64,000 bases of DNA from an uncultured Tessaracoccus sp. GTDB lineage: Bacteria; Actinomycetota; Actinomycetes; Propionibacteriales; Propionibacteriaceae. The stretch is from NCBI RefSeq assembly GCF_947255005.1, contig NZ_CAMYFI010000002.1, positions 19,521 to 83,520 of the forward strand, in the 5' to 3' direction. Both the position numbers and the translations under genes were made by a program. Below the pieces are notes generated by a model that had not been told where the DNA came from, did no database searches, and worked only from the letters and a program-made list of their open reading frames with translations. How positions within the stretch are numbered: position 1 is the first letter of the stretch; every line of letters begins with the position of its first letter. Positions 53,606-63,630 of the stretch are shown here, piece after piece.

Positions 53606-55614
53606 TCAAAGGTTAGCGGTTCTCGCGGCGCCTTGGAGGTGGAGGGCAGCACGTTGTACCGCGGCAGCGCAACCTGCAGCACCTGGTTGACGATGGGCAA
53701 CGCCAGGCGGCTACCGAGGTTTCCCTTGGCGGGCTCATCAATCACCACGTACACGAGGATCTGCGGATCCTCGGCAGGCGCCACGCCCACGTACGACGCG
53801 GTGAATCCCTCGTAGCACTTGCACTTGGGGTTATAGCGCTGGGCTGTTCCCGACTTGCCAGCCACGCGGTAGCCGGGGATCGCCCGCTGTTTGGGGTCAG
53901 CCATGGTGACGGCTTCCATCATGTTGATCGTCATGGCGGAAGCTTTCTCCGAGATGACTTTGCGGCTCGTCGGCTCCTTGCGCTCCAGCACATTGCCCTC
54001 GGCATCCTTGGCCGACTTGATGATGGTCGGCTGGTGGTACGTGCCGCCGTTGACGACGGACGCGAGCGCGCCCGCCATCTGCACGGCGTTGACGGATAGG
54101 CCCTGCCCGAACGAGATCTGGTCGCGCGTGTAGTCAGCCATGCCCGGCGGTGGAAGGTGTCCCTTCGTCTCTCCCGGTAGTCCGACACCTGTGCGGTTCC
54201 CCAGCCCGAAGCTGGAGAGGTAGCTGTGCAGCTGCTCCTTATCCATCTGCCGAGCGAGCTCAATAGTGCCGATGTTCGACGACTGCGCGACGATGCCCCG
54301 GGCGGTGAGCTGCAGCGTGCCGTGCTCGAACGAGTCGCGGACATAGCCGGAACCCGAGGCGATCTTCTCCGGCACGCGAACCTTCGTGTCAGGCGTTACG
54401 AGACCCTGGTCGGCCAGCGCTGCCATGGTGAGCACCTTCTGGGTGGAACCCGGTTCGTAGGCCTGGGTGACGGCACGGTTTCCGAGGTCCTTCTGGTCCG
54501 CGGCACCTGGATTGGACGAGTCGAAGGTGGGCAGCATCGAGAGCGCGAGAATCTCGCCATTCTTCACGTTCATCGCCACCGCGGTGCCCGTCTTCGCGCC
54601 TGCCTTCTGGAGGCCTTGAGCCAAGAATTGATCGGTCATCCATTGCAGGTCGGAGTCGATCGTGAGCTGGTAGCTCGCACCATTTTTTGCGGGAACCATG
54701 ATGTTCGTCCCCAGCGGAATACGTCCATACGTAGAGCGGTCGAACGTGCTCGTGCCGTTGACTCCCTGGAGTTCCTTCTCCAGCGCGTACTCGAGCCCGC
54801 TCGCACCGTCGCCTTCGCCGTTGACGAAGCCCACGACGTTGGAGCCGGTCGTCCGGTTCGGGTAGGAGCGAATTGGGTCAGACTCCCCGAACACGCCGTA
54901 CCAGCGCTTCACCCCATGCTCACCGACGTTCTCCCCTCCGACGCCGGAGTTCATGTCGTCTTGGATGAGGGTGAAGGTGTGGGCGGGGACGCGTCGGGCC
55001 ACTATTTCGTACTGCGAGCGCTTCCCCGTCTTCTTGTCGCGACGGTCGAAGATCTCGAGGTAGTCCTCCTTGCGCCCGCCGAGGTGCTTCACCAGAATGT
55101 CCGCCACCGCGTTGGGCGCCGCTGCTGCTTCGGCCTGTTTTTGGTCCGACATCTTATATCGCTTGTCGGCGCCGTTGGTCTTGATCATGTCGGGGTCGAC
55201 GAAGATCATGAAGCCCGGCTCTGTTTCCGCGAGTACGACGCCGTTGCGGTCCATGATGGCGCCGCGCTGGGCCGGAACGTCGCGGGAGGTTTGCATCTTT
55301 CTGGCCGCCTGCGCGGCGAAAGCCTGCGGGTCGAGAGCCTGCAGTTGGAACGCCCGAGCGCCGGCAACACTCAGGAGCAACGCCACGACGACGAGAAACA
55401 CGCTCAACCGGGTGTGCGCTTTGCCGAGTTTCACGACACGCTTGCCATGCGTCTTGTAGCGCACCCCCGACGCGCCGCGCGTGGATGATGCGGTGTCGAC
55501 GGTCCTCGTTCGCCCCGGCTTGCTCGACGAACGGTGCGCGGACTTCGTCGCGCTCTTGACGGGAGCGCGACGGGTTCTCGCTGTGGTAGCGCCGGCGTGC
55601 GAGCGCTGTGTCAT
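53602..55614 (-). CDS. ftsI: Septal transpeptidase FtsI (penicillin-binding protein 3)
   Basis: The 670-residue class B penicillin-binding protein has a long basic cytoplasmic tail (residues 1-68) and one membrane helix (about 70-88). A pedestal domain and a transpeptidase domain follow, with active-site S390 in STQK, S445-S446-N447 and KSGT at 587-590. It cross-links septal peptidoglycan with FtsW. There is no PASTA domain. It overlaps ftsL (ATGA) and murE. Confidence 0.96.
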   Translation of the reverse strand: MTQRSHAGATTARTRRAPVKSATKSAHRSSSKPGRTRTVDTASSTRGASGVRYKTHGKRVVKLGKAHTRLSVFLVVVALLLSVAGARAFQLQALDPQAFAAQAARKMQTSRDVPAQRGAIMDRNGVVLAETEPGFMIFVDPDMIKTNGADKRYKMSDQKQAEAAAAPNAVADILVKHLGGRKEDYLEIFDRRDKKTGKRSQYEIVARRVPAHTFTLIQDDMNSGVGGENVGEHGVKRWYGVFGESDPIRSYPNRTTGSNVVGFVNGEGDGASGLEYALEKELQGVNGTSTFDRSTYGRIPLGTNIMVPAKNGASYQLTIDSDLQWMTDQFLAQGLQKAGAKTGTAVAMNVKNGEILALSMLPTFDSSNPGAADQKDLGNRAVTQAYEPGSTQKVLTMAALADQGLVTPDTKVRVPEKIASGSGYVRDSFEHGTLQLTARGIVAQSSNIGTIELARQMDKEQLHSYLSSFGLGNRTGVGLPGETKGHLPPPGMADYTRDQISFGQGLSVNAVQMAGALASVVNGGTYHQPTIIKSAKDAEGNVLERKEPTSRKVISEKASAMTINMMEAVTMADPKQRAIPGYRVAGKSGTAQRYNPKCKCYEGFTASYVGVAPAEDPQILVYVVIDEPAKGNLGSRLALPIVNQVLQVALPRYNVLPSTSKAPREPLTFE

Positions 55615-56153
55615 CGTTCGCCTCCAGGTGTGTTCGTGGGCTGAGGGGTGGGGGCCGCGCTCGGCGCAGGCGATCCCGCAGGCTGCTGTGCGGCGACGAC
55701 GTCCTCGGGATGCTCACCAGACTGCTCCGGCTTCGGTATGGGCGGCACCGGCGACGGAGTGACCACCGGGTGCGGCGACGACTTCGGCGTCCGCTGCGGC
55801 TTGTGCCGACGCAGCTCCGGGAATTCGTCGCCGCTCACCTTCGTCGGTTCGCCAAGCACCTGGCCCGAGCCCAGCATGACGAAGGCTGGGTACGGGTTGG
55901 GCACCATATTGAGTTCGCTAGCGCGCATCGCCAGCGAGCTCGTGCTGGAGAGCCCCTCGAGTTGCGTGCGCAGCGACGCGGATTCGTACTCGAGTTTGTT
56001 CGCTTCTCTTTGCAGCTTGGTAAGTTCGTTCGCCTGAGCTCCAATCGATGTCGTTACGACGAGGACGCCGGCCAGCCCCAACCCAATGATGGCGACGATG
56101 ATCAGGGCGAACCTGACCGTCGAGATAGTCCCTTTGGTGGTTGTTCCGCTCAT
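55611..56153 (-). CDS. ftsL: FtsL-like divisome protein with Pro-rich tail
   Basis: The 180-residue protein has one membrane helix (about residues 13-35), then a short coiled coil ([21 protein letters not shown]) and a long Pro/Ser-rich C-terminal tail after about residue 105. The layout and its place between rsmH and ftsI identify FtsL; sequence conservation in this family is weak. The ATG at 56153 overlaps the rsmH stop (ATGA). Confidence 0.82.
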   Translation of the reverse strand: MSGTTTKGTISTVRFALIIVAIIGLGLAGVLVVTTSIGAQANELTKLQREANKLEYESASLRTQLEGLSSTSSLAMRASELNMVPNPYPAFVMLGSGQVLGEPTKVSGDEFPELRRHKPQRTPKSSPHPVVTPSPVPPIPKPEQSGEHPEDVVAAQQPAGSPAPSAAPTPQPTNTPGGER

Positions 56154-57088
56154 GAACACTCCCTCACCCTTTTGGCGATCCGCAGCCGCGCCGAAGCGGC
56201 CCGCGAGTTGGTATCGATTTCGCTGTGTTCAGGGCGCTCGGCGCCCTTGGTGACGAGCGTGAATTCCGCCCGCATATGTTCCGGCACGACGGGAAGGTTG
56301 CGCGGCGCGCTATCGCTGGCGGCTTGCGCGAACACGCGCTTGACGAGACGGTCCTCCAACGAGTGGTAGCTCAACACCGCGAGTTGTCCCTGAACCGCGA
56401 GCGCGTCAATCGCCGCGGGCAACACACCTTCGAGCGCGTCAAGTTCGTGGTTGACCTCGATGCGCAAGGCCTGAAACGTGCGTTTGGCCGGGTGCCCTCC
56501 TGAGTACCTTGCGGCGGCAGGAATGGCGTCGTTGATGACACGCACGAGTTGAGCCGAGGTGCCGAAAGGGCGAGCCTTGGCGATGGCTCGCGCAATGCGA
56601 TCCGCATAACGCTCCTCGCCGTACCGCTTCAGGATGCGCGCGAGATCGGCCACGTCATAGGTGTTCAGCACGTCGGCAGCCGTTTCGCCCTCCTGCTGAT
56701 TCATCCGCATATCCAGCGGTGCGTCGACGCGGTACGTGAAGCCGCGCGATTCCCGGTCGATTTGCAACGATGACAGCCCGAGGTCGAGCAAGATTGCATC
56801 AACGCGCGAGATCCCGAGGCTGGCAAGCACGTCGGGAAGCTCATCGTAGACGGCATGCACGAGGGTGATCCGATCCTCATACTCCGCCAAACGTTCCGCC
56901 GCGATCTGGAGCGCGTCGGTATCACGATCGATGCCGATCAATCGTGCGTTGGGATTGGCCGCCAGCATGGCCTTGGCATGTCCGCCCAGGCCGAGCGTGC
57001 CGTCGACATATACCGCGTGGGGGTGTTGCAGGGACGCTGAGAGGACGTCGACGACGCGGTCCCGCATGACCGGCACGTGTACGTCCAT
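56150..57088 (-). CDS. rsmH: 16S rRNA (cytosine-1402 N4)-methyltransferase RsmH
   Basis: RsmH (formerly MraW) methylates C1402 of 16S rRNA. The 312-residue protein has the N-terminal [13 protein letters not shown], the SAM motif [16 protein letters not shown], and [20 protein letters not shown]. It lies after mraZ in the standard dcw order. A 140-base gap with a large hairpin separates it from mraZ. Confidence 0.96.
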   Translation of the reverse strand: MDVHVPVMRDRVVDVLSASLQHPHAVYVDGTLGLGGHAKAMLAANPNARLIGIDRDTDALQIAAERLAEYEDRITLVHAVYDELPDVLASLGISRVDAILLDLGLSSLQIDRESRGFTYRVDAPLDMRMNQQEGETAADVLNTYDVADLARILKRYGEERYADRIARAIAKARPFGTSAQLVRVINDAIPAAARYSGGHPAKRTFQALRIEVNHELDALEGVLPAAIDALAVQGQLAVLSYHSLEDRLVKRVFAQAASDSAPRNLPVVPEHMRAEFTLVTKGAERPEHSEIDTNSRAASARLRIAKRVRECS

Positions 57089-57159
57089 CTCTCGACCCTT
57101 CCAATGTGATTTGACGTGCGGTTGTGCATTGCTGTGCTGCGTCCTGCCCCCTGGTCCCC

Positions 57160-57211
57160 GTCCGGCTGGTGACCTGACAACGGGGAAGAAGAGTCAGGGC
57201 GCCAGCCGGAC
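57160..57211 (-). promoter_or_regulatory. Long hairpin between mraZ and rsmH
   Basis: GTCCGGCTGGTGACCTGAC (57160-57178) and GTCAGGGCGCCAGCCGGAC (57193-57211) are inverted repeats matching at 17 of 19 positions around a 14-base loop. The outer flanks (CCTGGTCCCC and CACCGGGG) can extend the pairing. There is no T-tract on the minus strand, so it may be a leaky stop or an mRNA-stabilising fold that separates mraZ levels from the rest of the cluster. Confidence 0.65.
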
Positions 57212-57228
57212 GAGCACCGGGGAGCAGG

Positions 57229-57660
57229 TCACGGAGGAGGAGGCATGAATTCCTCATCGAGTTCAGAGAAGCCAGCCTCGCTGGCCTCGGAGTACTGGGC
57301 CCAGCGCTCGGCATCCCAGATTTCGGCGCGGGTGCCTGCACCGATCACGACGACATCGCGGTGCAGCCCGGCGTAGTTGCGCAGTACCTGCGGAATGGTG
57401 ACCCGTCCCTGCTTGTCGGGGATTTCGAAGCTGGCGCCAGCGGCGAGCATGCGCTGGTAGTCGCGCACCTGCTTCACCGTCGTCGGAGCCGACGCCACCG
57501 GCTCCATCAGCTGCTCGAATGCCCGAGCGGTATAGACGGCCAACGCGTGCTCTTGGGTGCGAGTGACGACGCAGCCATCGGCGAAGTCGTCGCGGAACTT
57601 CGCGGGCAGAATGAGGCGCCCTTTTTCATCCAGCTTCGGCGTGTACGTACCGAGGAACAT
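57229..57660 (-). CDS. mraZ: Transcriptional regulator MraZ
   Basis: The 143-residue protein has two AbrB-like SpoVT-type domains: FLGTYTPKLDEKGRLILPAK near the start and SFEIPDKQGRVTIPQVLR near residue 85. MraZ represses the dcw operon by binding upstream repeats. The ATG at 57660 follows a strong GGAGGTG site; a longer frame includes sequence with no homology. Just upstream are repeats of the TGGGG/GTGGG type, which fits autoregulation. Confidence 0.95.
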   Translation of the reverse strand: MFLGTYTPKLDEKGRLILPAKFRDDFADGCVVTRTQEHALAVYTARAFEQLMEPVASAPTTVKQVRDYQRMLAAGASFEIPDKQGRVTIPQVLRNYAGLHRDVVVIGAGTRAEIWDAERWAQYSEASEAGFSELDEEFMPPPP

Positions 57661-57849
57661 CGGGCACCTCCTTCCACCAATTTGGACCCAGTTCACTCCA
57701 CTTGCCCCCACTTTACCCCACTTCTCACCACCTTTCTCCCCATTGTGGGCGTGTTCCTCCCCGGAATCGACATCGTTGAGTTCTTGCATTCCCGCGAGGC
57801 CAGTACGCTTAGTGCGACATCACCGATTCCGACAGGAGATCTGCCCGAA
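57661..57849. promoter_or_regulatory. Divergent mraZ/moxR promoter region with TGGGG-type repeats
   Basis: Read toward mraZ, this 189-base gap contains GTGGGG, GTGGGG and GTGGG-type steps (plus strand CCCCACTT, CCCCACTTC, CACCACC at 57706-57731) spaced about 10 bases apart. MraZ is known to bind direct repeats of TGGGN spaced by 5 bases in other bacteria, so these are the likely operator. The exact hexamer boundaries are uncertain. Confidence 0.5.
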
Positions 57850-58806
57850 GTGAATGCACCGAACATCGCCGAGGTTGCGCAACTGGCCAACGCGGTCAGC
57901 ACCGAGATGGCTCGCGTGATCGAAGGCAAACCACGCCAGATCCGCGCCGCTGTGACCGTGCTCCTGGCAGGCGGCCATCTCCTCATCGAAGACGTTCCCG
58001 GCGTCGGGAAAACCGTGCTCGCGAAAGCCCTCGGGCGCTCCATCGCCGGTGATGTGAAACGCATTCAGTTCACGCCCGACCTGCTACCCGCCGACGTGAC
58101 CGGCGTCTCGGTGTTCAACCAGCAGACCCGCGAGTTCGAGTTCAAGCCAGGCGGCATCTTCGCCAACATCGTCTTGGGTGACGAGATTAACCGGGCTTCC
58201 CCCAAGACCCAGTCGGCCCTGCTGGAGGCCATGGCGGAACAGCAAGTATCCGCTGATGGTCGCACCCACCGTCTCAGCCAGCCGTTCATGGTGATCGCCA
58301 CCCAGAACCCCATTGAGATGGAAGGCACCTATCCCCTCCCAGAGGCGCAGCGCGACCGCTTCATGGCGCGTATCCAGATGGGATATCCCAGCAAGGAGTC
58401 GGAGTCAGCCATGCTGCTGGCGCGGGCGAGCGGCGATCAGCTCGCCAAGGTCAACGCCGTCACCTCGGTGGAGCAGGTCAACCAGGCGACGCGCACACTC
58501 GCGGCCATCTATGTCTCGCCCATCATCGCCGACTACATCGTGAGCATCGTCGAAACGACGAGAAGCCACCCCGAACTTCGCCTCGGCGCGAGCCCTCGCG
58601 CATCGCTGCATCTCATGCAGGTGGCGCGAGTGGGTGCAGCGCTCGCCGGGCGCGACTACGTGATCCCCGAGGATGTCCAATCACTCGCGGTAGAGGTCAT
58701 GGCACACCGGGTCATCACCACCGTCGAGGCGCAGATCGCTGAACGCTCTGCTGAAGCGATCATCGCTGACCTGGTTCGCTCGGTTCCGTCCCCCAGGAGA
58801 GGCTGA
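57850..58806 (+). CDS. MoxR-family AAA+ ATPase
   Basis: The 318-residue ATPase has Walker A EDVPGVGKTVLAKAL, Walker B NIVLGDEINRASPKTQ, and the sensor region VIATQNPIEMEGTYPLPEAQ typical of MoxR proteins. These act as chaperones for VWA or DUF58 partners. The GTG at 57850 has AGGAGA upstream; the open frame runs further 5' but without homology. The next genes encode DUF58 and transglutaminase proteins, the usual MoxR operon. Confidence 0.9.
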   Translation: MNAPNIAEVAQLANAVSTEMARVIEGKPRQIRAAVTVLLAGGHLLIEDVPGVGKTVLAKALGRSIAGDVKRIQFTPDLLPADVTGVSVFNQQTREFEFKPGGIFANIVLGDEINRASPKTQSALLEAMAEQQVSADGRTHRLSQPFMVIATQNPIEMEGTYPLPEAQRDRFMARIQMGYPSKESESAMLLARASGDQLAKVNAVTSVEQVNQATRTLAAIYVSPIIADYIVSIVETTRSHPELRLGASPRASLHLMQVARVGAALAGRDYVIPEDVQSLAVEVMAHRVITTVEAQIAERSAEAIIADLVRSVPSPRRG

Positions 58807-58812
58807 CTCCTC

Positions 58813-60051
58813 TTGCTTCGTGGTGCGAGGCCGACGCTACGCGGCTGGATGCTGTTGCTCGTAGGCGCGCTGCTAGTGATGGCGGCTGCAGCCGTCGGTG
58901 AGCCTGACCTGGTGTGGGTCGGGCTGTTCTTGCTTGCCCTGCCGCTGCTGAGTCTGATCATGGTGGTGCTGCTGCACCCCAAACTCGAATTTTCGCGCAC
59001 GCTCCACCCAGCGCAGGTCAGTGTCGAGCAACCTGCCGAGGCGGTGGTACGCCTGCGCAATACCAAGCCACTCGCGGCGACATCGCTGGAGCTCTACGAC
59101 CTAGCCCCCGAACCGCTCGGGGGCGGCGCCAAGTTCTCGGTGATGCGCGCATTCGGACAGTGGGAGCAGGCGGTGCGCTATCAGATCGAGTCGGAACAGC
59201 GCGGGCGGTTCCTCATCGGGCCCTTGAAGGCGCGGGCAGGAGATCCGCTGGGGCTCGCCGTGGCGATCGTCCGCCCTCGTGACGAACCGACGTTGCTGCG
59301 CGTCACGCCCAAGATCTGGCCGCTGGTGGACGTGATGCGAGGCCTGGGCGTCGGCGCGACAGGAGAATCATCGCCACATCTGACGGGTGCCGCGGGGCAA
59401 GACGACGTGCTCGTGCGTGAGCACCGCCACGGCGACGACATCCGTCGCGTGCACTGGCGTATGACGGCGAAGCAGGGCGAGCTCATGGTGCGTCTCGAGG
59501 AGCACCCGTGGGACCCATCCGCGCTGCTCATCGCTGACACGCGGCGCGTCAGCCACGTCGGCGCCGGCCCGCGATCAAGCCTCGAGTGGACGATCTCGGC
59601 CGCGACGAGCGTGGCCGTCAAGCTCGCGGACGAGCGCTACCGCATCGTCATCGCCGGCGGTTCAGGAACCATCTTCGAGCCCCGGCAGTTGAAGGGACCG
59701 GCGCAGCGTCAGGCAGTGATCGACGCCATGACCGACGCGGGTGCATCTGACGAACACGAGCTGAACGCTATTTTTGCGGAGTCTGAGTCGCTTGACGCCA
59801 CCGGCAGCCTCGCGTTCTTCGGGGGTCTGCTCACGGTGCAAGACGCCGCCACCCTGACAGCCGTCGGCCAGCGCATGTCTAAGCCATTCGCGATCGTGAT
59901 GGACGCAGACGCCTGGAGCGAGTCCTCGTCGGAGCATCACGACGCTGTGCAGTTGCTGCAGCGCCATGGCTGGGCTGTGGAGCAGTACGGGCCTGGGGCG
60001 TCCTTCACGAAGGCGTGGGCACGCGCCATGACGAGGCGAGGTGCCGCATGA
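58813..60051 (+). CDS. DUF58 domain protein, MoxR partner
   Basis: The 412-residue protein begins LRGARPTLRGW and has two membrane helices in the first 60 residues. A soluble region follows that contains the DUF58 signature (REHRHGDDIRRVHWRMTAKQGELMVR) near residue 205. DUF58 proteins work with MoxR ATPases and adopt a VWA-like fold. The TTG at 58813 gives the conserved N-terminus; an ATG at 58849 is possible. It follows moxR by 6 bases and overlaps the next gene (ATGA). Confidence 0.88.
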   Translation: MLRGARPTLRGWMLLLVGALLVMAAAAVGEPDLVWVGLFLLALPLLSLIMVVLLHPKLEFSRTLHPAQVSVEQPAEAVVRLRNTKPLAATSLELYDLAPEPLGGGAKFSVMRAFGQWEQAVRYQIESEQRGRFLIGPLKARAGDPLGLAVAIVRPRDEPTLLRVTPKIWPLVDVMRGLGVGATGESSPHLTGAAGQDDVLVREHRHGDDIRRVHWRMTAKQGELMVRLEEHPWDPSALLIADTRRVSHVGAGPRSSLEWTISAATSVAVKLADERYRIVIAGGSGTIFEPRQLKGPAQRQAVIDAMTDAGASDEHELNAIFAESESLDATGSLAFFGGLLTVQDAATLTAVGQRMSKPFAIVMDADAWSESSSEHHDAVQLLQRHGWAVEQYGPGASFTKAWARAMTRRGAA

Positions 60052-62222
60052 GCCATCGAACCAACGTGCTGCTGCCGCTCGTGATCACCGTTGCGGCGTG
60101 GGTGTCAATCATGCCGATGAACGCACTCATTACTGGGCACGATCACCTCATGGCCGCCGCCGCAGCGACGGGCGCCGTGGGCGTGGTCGGCCTGCTCGGT
60201 GCGCTTACGAAGTTGGGGCGCGGGCTCACCTACACGCTGCAGGTGGTGGCCGCTGTGGTGTTTGCGCTGTGGCGCTCGACCACGCTCGCACCCGAGGAGC
60301 CCTTCCCCTCGACGGTGATCGAGCTGTGCCGCTCCGGGGCCGCTGCCATCAACGCCTCCCCGCCCCCGATCGAGGGCGCCGCTGGCGTCGTGTTCTTGGT
60401 GCTGTTGTTGGCGTTGCTCGTACAGCTGATCGTGGAACTGCTCGCGACGGTGCTCGACCAACCGTCGTGGACGTTCGCCCCGCTCTTCCTCAGCTACATC
60501 GTGGCTGCCATCGCCAACCACGACGAGCTGACGCTCAGCGTGTTCGCCGCTGTCGCGGCCGCCTACGTGCTGGTGTTGGTGACCGCCACGAGCGTCGGCA
60601 ATGGGTACCGCGCTGAAAGCGCTTCTCGAGCCGGAGCATTTCACGCCACGCGCGCGTTGTTTGCAGCGGTGCTTGCCGTGGCTGCCATCGCGAGCGCCGT
60701 CGCGCTCCAACCGCTCATTCCGCTCGGCGAGAAACAACCGTGGCAAGGATCAGGGTCGGGCCCCATCCGTCTGAGCGATCCCACGGTCGAGCTCAACAAG
60801 AACTTACTCCGCCCCGAGGATCACCCTGTCTTGACATACCGCACGCAAGACGGGGAACCCGTCTACTTGCGCACAGTGGCGCTGCCGGATCTCACCTCGC
60901 ACGGAGCGGGTTTGACGCAGATGAAGCTGCGCACTAGGGGCTTGGCAGAGGCCTACGAGGCGCCTGGGCGGGACGTCGCTGTTGACGTGCAGATGGAGAA
61001 TGTGCCGTCCGAGTACTTGCCCGTGCCGTTCGCCGTCAACAGTTTCGACGCGCGCGGTTCCTGGAGCTACGATCCCGCAACGCTGTCGGTCGTTGCCACC
61101 GGCAGGCAACGCGCGCAGGAGACGGTGGGGCTTAGCTACTCCGCGCGTGCTGTCGTGCCGAATCCCACCAAGCAAGATCTCGACAATGCCAACGCCGGCA
61201 CCGACGTCGATGCCATCACTACTGCAGTGCCCGACGTCGACCACCGTGTGGTGGAGTTGACGAAGCAGGTGGTGGGAGGCGCCGCCACCGACGGGCAGAA
61301 GGCGCAAGCTATCCAGAAGTTCCTGCGCAGCGACAGATTCAGCTACTCGATTGAGGCTCCGCAGCAGGCCTCGCTCGATGTGATCTCGTCGTTCGTGTTG
61401 GAAGACCGCAGCGGCTACTGCATTCACTTCGCCTCCGCGATGATGACGATGGCCCGCATCGAAGGGATTCCCTCCCGTATGGCGGTGGGTTTCAACCCCG
61501 GAAGTCGAACGAATGACGGGGCCTTCCAGGTGACCTCGCACAATATGCACGCGTGGCCAGAGTTGTATTTTCAGGGACTAGGTTGGGTGCCGTTCGAGCC
61601 CACGCCCTCGGTGGCCGGGCCACCGAACTACACCGATCCCGATGCTCCCTCGAGCGCCACGCCGTCGCCGTCCCCATCTCCGTCGCCCTCCCCTAGCCCC
61701 AGCCCGACGCCGTCGTCGTCGCCGGCGGCTGACCCTACGCCGAGCTCGGGCACCTCCCCGACGCCTGACAGCGTTCCGTCGGAAGTTCCCGTCCCTGCGC
61801 CGACGTCAAGTTCTTCTTCGGCATGGCTGCCCGTGCTGCTTGGGCTGCTGGGTGTGCTCGTGCTGCTCGCACTCCCCTGGCTCGTCCGCGAAGGCCTCCA
61901 CCGGTGGCGTCTGCGCGCTGGGCAGGACCCTCAAACGTTGGCCGACGCTGCCTGGCGCGAAGTGCACGCCGTATTCGTTGATGCCGGGATACCGTGGCCC
62001 GACGGATCGCCCGGCCCCGCCGCGCGTGTCGCGGCAGCATCGGTGCCATCCGGCGACCTTCTCACTCAGGTGGCGAGCACCGTCGAACGTGTTGCGTTCT
62101 CGCGGGAGGGCGCTGACGTCACCCATCTACCCCAGCAGGTTGCTGCACTTCGCCGCAGCATGGTGAGCAGCGTGCCGTGGTGGCGAAGGTTCTGGCCCCG
62201 ATCGCTATGGCGATGGCGCTGA
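60048..62222 (+). CDS. Membrane transglutaminase-like protein (TgpA family)
   Basis: The 724-residue protein has five or six N-terminal membrane helices (residues about 5-230) and a large extracytoplasmic region with a transglutaminase-like domain. Cys458 in SGYCIHFASAM and His501 in TSHNMHAWPELY are the catalytic residues. A Pro/Ser-rich linker (about 530-580), a last membrane helix and a short C-terminal DUF4129-like tail follow. The MoxR-DUF58-TgpA operon is conserved in actinobacteria beside mraZ. Its substrate is unknown, probably a cell-envelope protein. Confidence 0.9.
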   Translation: MSHRTNVLLPLVITVAAWVSIMPMNALITGHDHLMAAAAATGAVGVVGLLGALTKLGRGLTYTLQVVAAVVFALWRSTTLAPEEPFPSTVIELCRSGAAAINASPPPIEGAAGVVFLVLLLALLVQLIVELLATVLDQPSWTFAPLFLSYIVAAIANHDELTLSVFAAVAAAYVLVLVTATSVGNGYRAESASRAGAFHATRALFAAVLAVAAIASAVALQPLIPLGEKQPWQGSGSGPIRLSDPTVELNKNLLRPEDHPVLTYRTQDGEPVYLRTVALPDLTSHGAGLTQMKLRTRGLAEAYEAPGRDVAVDVQMENVPSEYLPVPFAVNSFDARGSWSYDPATLSVVATGRQRAQETVGLSYSARAVVPNPTKQDLDNANAGTDVDAITTAVPDVDHRVVELTKQVVGGAATDGQKAQAIQKFLRSDRFSYSIEAPQQASLDVISSFVLEDRSGYCIHFASAMMTMARIEGIPSRMAVGFNPGSRTNDGAFQVTSHNMHAWPELYFQGLGWVPFEPTPSVAGPPNYTDPDAPSSATPSPSPSPSPSPSPSPTPSSSPAADPTPSSGTSPTPDSVPSEVPVPAPTSSSSSAWLPVLLGLLGVLVLLALPWLVREGLHRWRLRAGQDPQTLADAAWREVHAVFVDAGIPWPDGSPGPAARVAAASVPSGDLLTQVASTVERVAFSREGADVTHLPQQVAALRRSMVSSVPWWRRFWPRSLWRWR

Positions 62223-62232
62223 TTGGTAGGTC

Positions 62233-63630
62233 AAGTCCCTTGTAGTGGTGTAGCGGTTTCCTTCGTTAGGCGGTCAGGGGTAGGGGTTGGGTGTCCTCCT
62301 CGACGGTGTTGGTGGTGGGGATGGGGGTGAGTCGGCATCGGGCGAGGATATCGAGGCCGAGGTAGCGTCGGCCTTCGGCCCATTCGTCGGTTTGCTCGGC
62401 TAGGACGGCGCCGACGAGGCGGATGATGGCGTCGCGGTTGGGGAAGATCCCGACGGCGTCGGTACGACGCCTAATCTCGCGGTTGAGGCGTTCGGCGGGG
62501 TTGTTCGACCAGATCTGGGTCCAGACGTCCTTGGGGAAGCTGGTGAAGGCGAGCAGGTCCGCGCGCGCGTTTTCGAGGTGCTCGGCGACGGCGGGGAGCT
62601 TCTCGCTAGTGTAGTCCAGGAGCCGGTCGAACTGGGCTTGGACCGACGGCTTGTCCGGCTGGTCGTAGACCGAATGCAGCATCGCCTTCACCGCCGGCCA
62701 CATCGTCTTGGGGGTGAGGGACATCAGGTTGGCTGCGTAGTGGGTTCTGCAGCGCTGCCAGGACGCTCCGGGCAGGTTCGCCCCGACAGCCTCGACCAGC
62801 CCGGCGTGGGCGTCACTGGTGATGAGACGGACCCCGCCCAGGCCGCGGGCGACCAGATCGGCGAAGAACGTGTTCCACGCCGGCCCGGTCTCACTCGTGG
62901 CGACCTGCAGGCCCAGGACTTCGCGGTGGCCGTCGCCGTTGACGCCGGTCGCGACGAGCACGACGGCGCCCATCACCCGCCCGCCTTCGCGGACCTTCAT
63001 CGTGAGCGCGTCGGCCGCGACGAACGTGAACGGCCCCGCATCCGCGAGGGGGCGGTGGCGGAACTGGTGGACGTGTTCGTCGAGGTCGGCCGCCATCCGG
63101 GACACCTGGGACTTCGAGAGCCCGTCGATCCCGAGGGTCTTGACGAGCTTGTCCATCCGGCGCGTGCTCACGCCGGCGAGGTAGCAGTCCGCGATCACCG
63201 TGATCAACGCGGACTCGGCACGTTTGCGGCGCTCGAGCAGCCATTCGGGAAAATAGGTACCCGAGCGCAGTTTCGAGACGGCGACGTCGATCGTGCCGAC
63301 GCGGGTGTCCAACCGGCGGTGGCGGTAGCCGTTGCGCTGTGCGATCCGTCCTGCCGAGGCCTGTCCCCATTCGGCGCCGCACACCGCGTCGGCGTCGGCG
63401 GAGAGCAGCGCGTTGATGATGGTTTGCAAAAGCTGGCGCATCATGCCCGGCGACGCTTCGGCCAGCAGGTTGCCCAGCACCCGGGCAGGGTCGACAATAT
63501 GAGGAGCGGTCATCGTGGTACTTCCTTTGAGAGAGCTTTCGAACGTGAACTCGAACGATCCCACGGTGACCGCGCCACCGTCATCGACGACACCAGCCAC
63601 CCTGGGCGCTACACCACGCTAGGGGGCTCT
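62233..63630. mobile_element. IS256-family insertion sequence
   Basis: Inverted ends lie at 62233-62255 and 63608-63630. The strongest shared part is GTGGTGTAGCG at the inner side of each end, with partial matches (AG, CCC) outward. The element, about 1.4 kb, encloses one transposase gene. No clear 8-9 base target duplication is visible next to the ends, so either the outer limits are slightly different or one flank has been rearranged. It lies 10 bases after the transglutaminase gene without breaking it. Confidence 0.82.
62266..63513 (-). CDS. IS256-family transposase
   Basis: The 415-residue protein has the DDE residues of the family: D168 in [10 protein letters not shown]234 in SDAHAGLV and E341 in [13 protein letters not shown], with the IS256 pattern GxxxxRTHYAxNL between. 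An N-terminal DNA-binding region includes [16 protein letters not shown]. The frame is intact and full length, so the element may be active. The ATG at 63513 is followed by conserved family sequence; an upstream extension is not. Confidence 0.95.
   Translation of the reverse strand: MTAPHIVDPARVLGNLLAEASPGMMRQLLQTIINALLSADADAVCGAEWGQASAGRIAQRNGYRHRRLDTRVGTIDVAVSKLRSGTYFPEWLLERRKRAESALITVIADCYLAGVSTRRMDKLVKTLGIDGLSKSQVSRMAADLDEHVHQFRHRPLADAGPFTFVAADALTMKVREGGRVMGAVVLVATGVNGDGHREVLGLQVATSETGPAWNTFFADLVARGLGGVRLITSDAHAGLVEAVGANLPGASWQRCRTHYAANLMSLTPKTMWPAVKAMLHSVYDQPDKPSVQAQFDRLLDYTSEKLPAVAEHLENARADLLAFTSFPKDVWTQIWSNNPAERLNREIRRRTDAVGIFPNRDAIIRLVGAVLAEQTDEWAEGRRYLGLDILARCRLTPIPTTNTVEEDTQPLPLTA

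Noticed and set aside
57706..57731. Exact MraZ binding hexamers
   Set aside because: TGGGG-like steps are present, but their spacing does not match the published repeat cleanly, so only a low-confidence region is annotated.
62223..62232. Target-site duplication for the IS256 element
   Set aside because: Comparison of the bases next to both inverted ends shows no matching 8-9 base direct repeat.
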